Shown: positions 5,108-5,120 of the stretch, one piece after another
Position numbering within the stretch: the first letter of the stretch is position 1
Layout: the number at the start of each line of letters is the position of its first letter
From: Gemmatimonadales bacterium
Lineage (GTDB): Bacteria > Gemmatimonadota > Gemmatimonadetes > Gemmatimonadales > GWC2-71-9
DNA length: 5,120 bases
Assembly: GCA_013813675.1 (NCBI GenBank)
Contig: JACCRH010000373.1
Span: forward strand, 1 to 5,120
Direction: 5' to 3'
Notes under the pieces: model-generated
Told to the model about the DNA's origin: nothing
What the model saw: the letters and a program-made list of their open reading frames with translations, nothing else
Databases searched by the model: none
Made by a program: the position numbers and the translations under genes

Positions 5108-5120
5108 ACGACCGACCACG
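5097..5120 (+). CDS. pqqE: Probable PqqE, radical-SAM cross-linking enzyme (first eight codons only)
   Basis: GTG at 5097 opens a frame reading MTTERPTT to the window edge. It overlaps the last codons of pqqD by 11 nt and follows a good ribosome binding site. None of the PqqE domains is in view, so the name rests on gene order: pqqABCDE is a common arrangement, and PqqE normally has a short N-terminal stretch before its first conserved strand. PqqE is the SPASM radical-SAM enzyme that joins Glu and Tyr of PqqA. Confidence 0.6.

Noticed and set aside
1..5120. Mobile elements, tRNA/rRNA genes or CRISPR arrays
   Set aside because: Read by eye on both strands, no transposase or integrase motifs, no terminal repeats with target duplications, no regular spacer-repeat pattern and no tRNA-like sequence were seen.

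Overview
The window holds the 5' end of a pyrroloquinoline quinone (PQQ) biosynthesis operon, pqqA-B-C-D and the first codons of a probable pqqE. Directly upstream, on the same strand, is an NtrC-type two-component system. The DNA is GC-rich and all credible genes lie on the + strand. The sigma-54 activator implies a bacterium with RpoN, and PQQ synthesis points to a Gram-negative lineage with periplasmic quinoprotein dehydrogenases. The phylum cannot be fixed by eye: Methylomirabilota/Rokubacteria, Acidobacteriota, Gemmatimonadota and Proteobacteria all remain possible. There are no signs of mobile elements, CRISPR arrays, tRNA or rRNA.

Layout: (1) 3-1385, a membrane sensor histidine kinase whose 5' end is cut by the window edge. 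(2) 1382-2752, a REC-AAA+-Fis sigma-54 activator that overlaps the kinase by 4 nt (ATGA). (3) 2753-3022, a regulatory gap with a perfect 16-bp dyad, a repeated half site, a strong -24/-12 (sigma-54) promoter candidate and, in the expected leader, a second copy of the dyad with one mismatch. (4) 3023-3097, pqqA, the 24-residue precursor peptide. (5) 3114-3148, a GC-rich hairpin with a GAAA loop and a run of five Ts, which looks like an intrinsic terminator or attenuator between pqqA and pqqB. (6) 3153-4061 pqqB, 4102-4851 pqqC, 4835-5107 pqqD, and 5097 onward the probable start of pqqE, the last three overlapping.

Working model (inference): the kinase senses an unknown extracytoplasmic or membrane signal and phosphorylates the activator. 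The activator binds the TGGGTGA-N2-TCACCCA dyads and drives RNA polymerase-sigma54 at the promoter before pqqA. The hairpin after pqqA would then allow much more precursor-peptide mRNA than enzyme mRNA. PqqA is carried by PqqD to the radical-SAM enzyme PqqE, which cross-links its Glu and Tyr; PqqB and PqqC act later, and PqqC closes the ring and oxidises the product to PQQ. The most interesting part of the window is this apparent local sigma-54/two-component control of PQQ synthesis, with matching dyads on both sides of the promoter.
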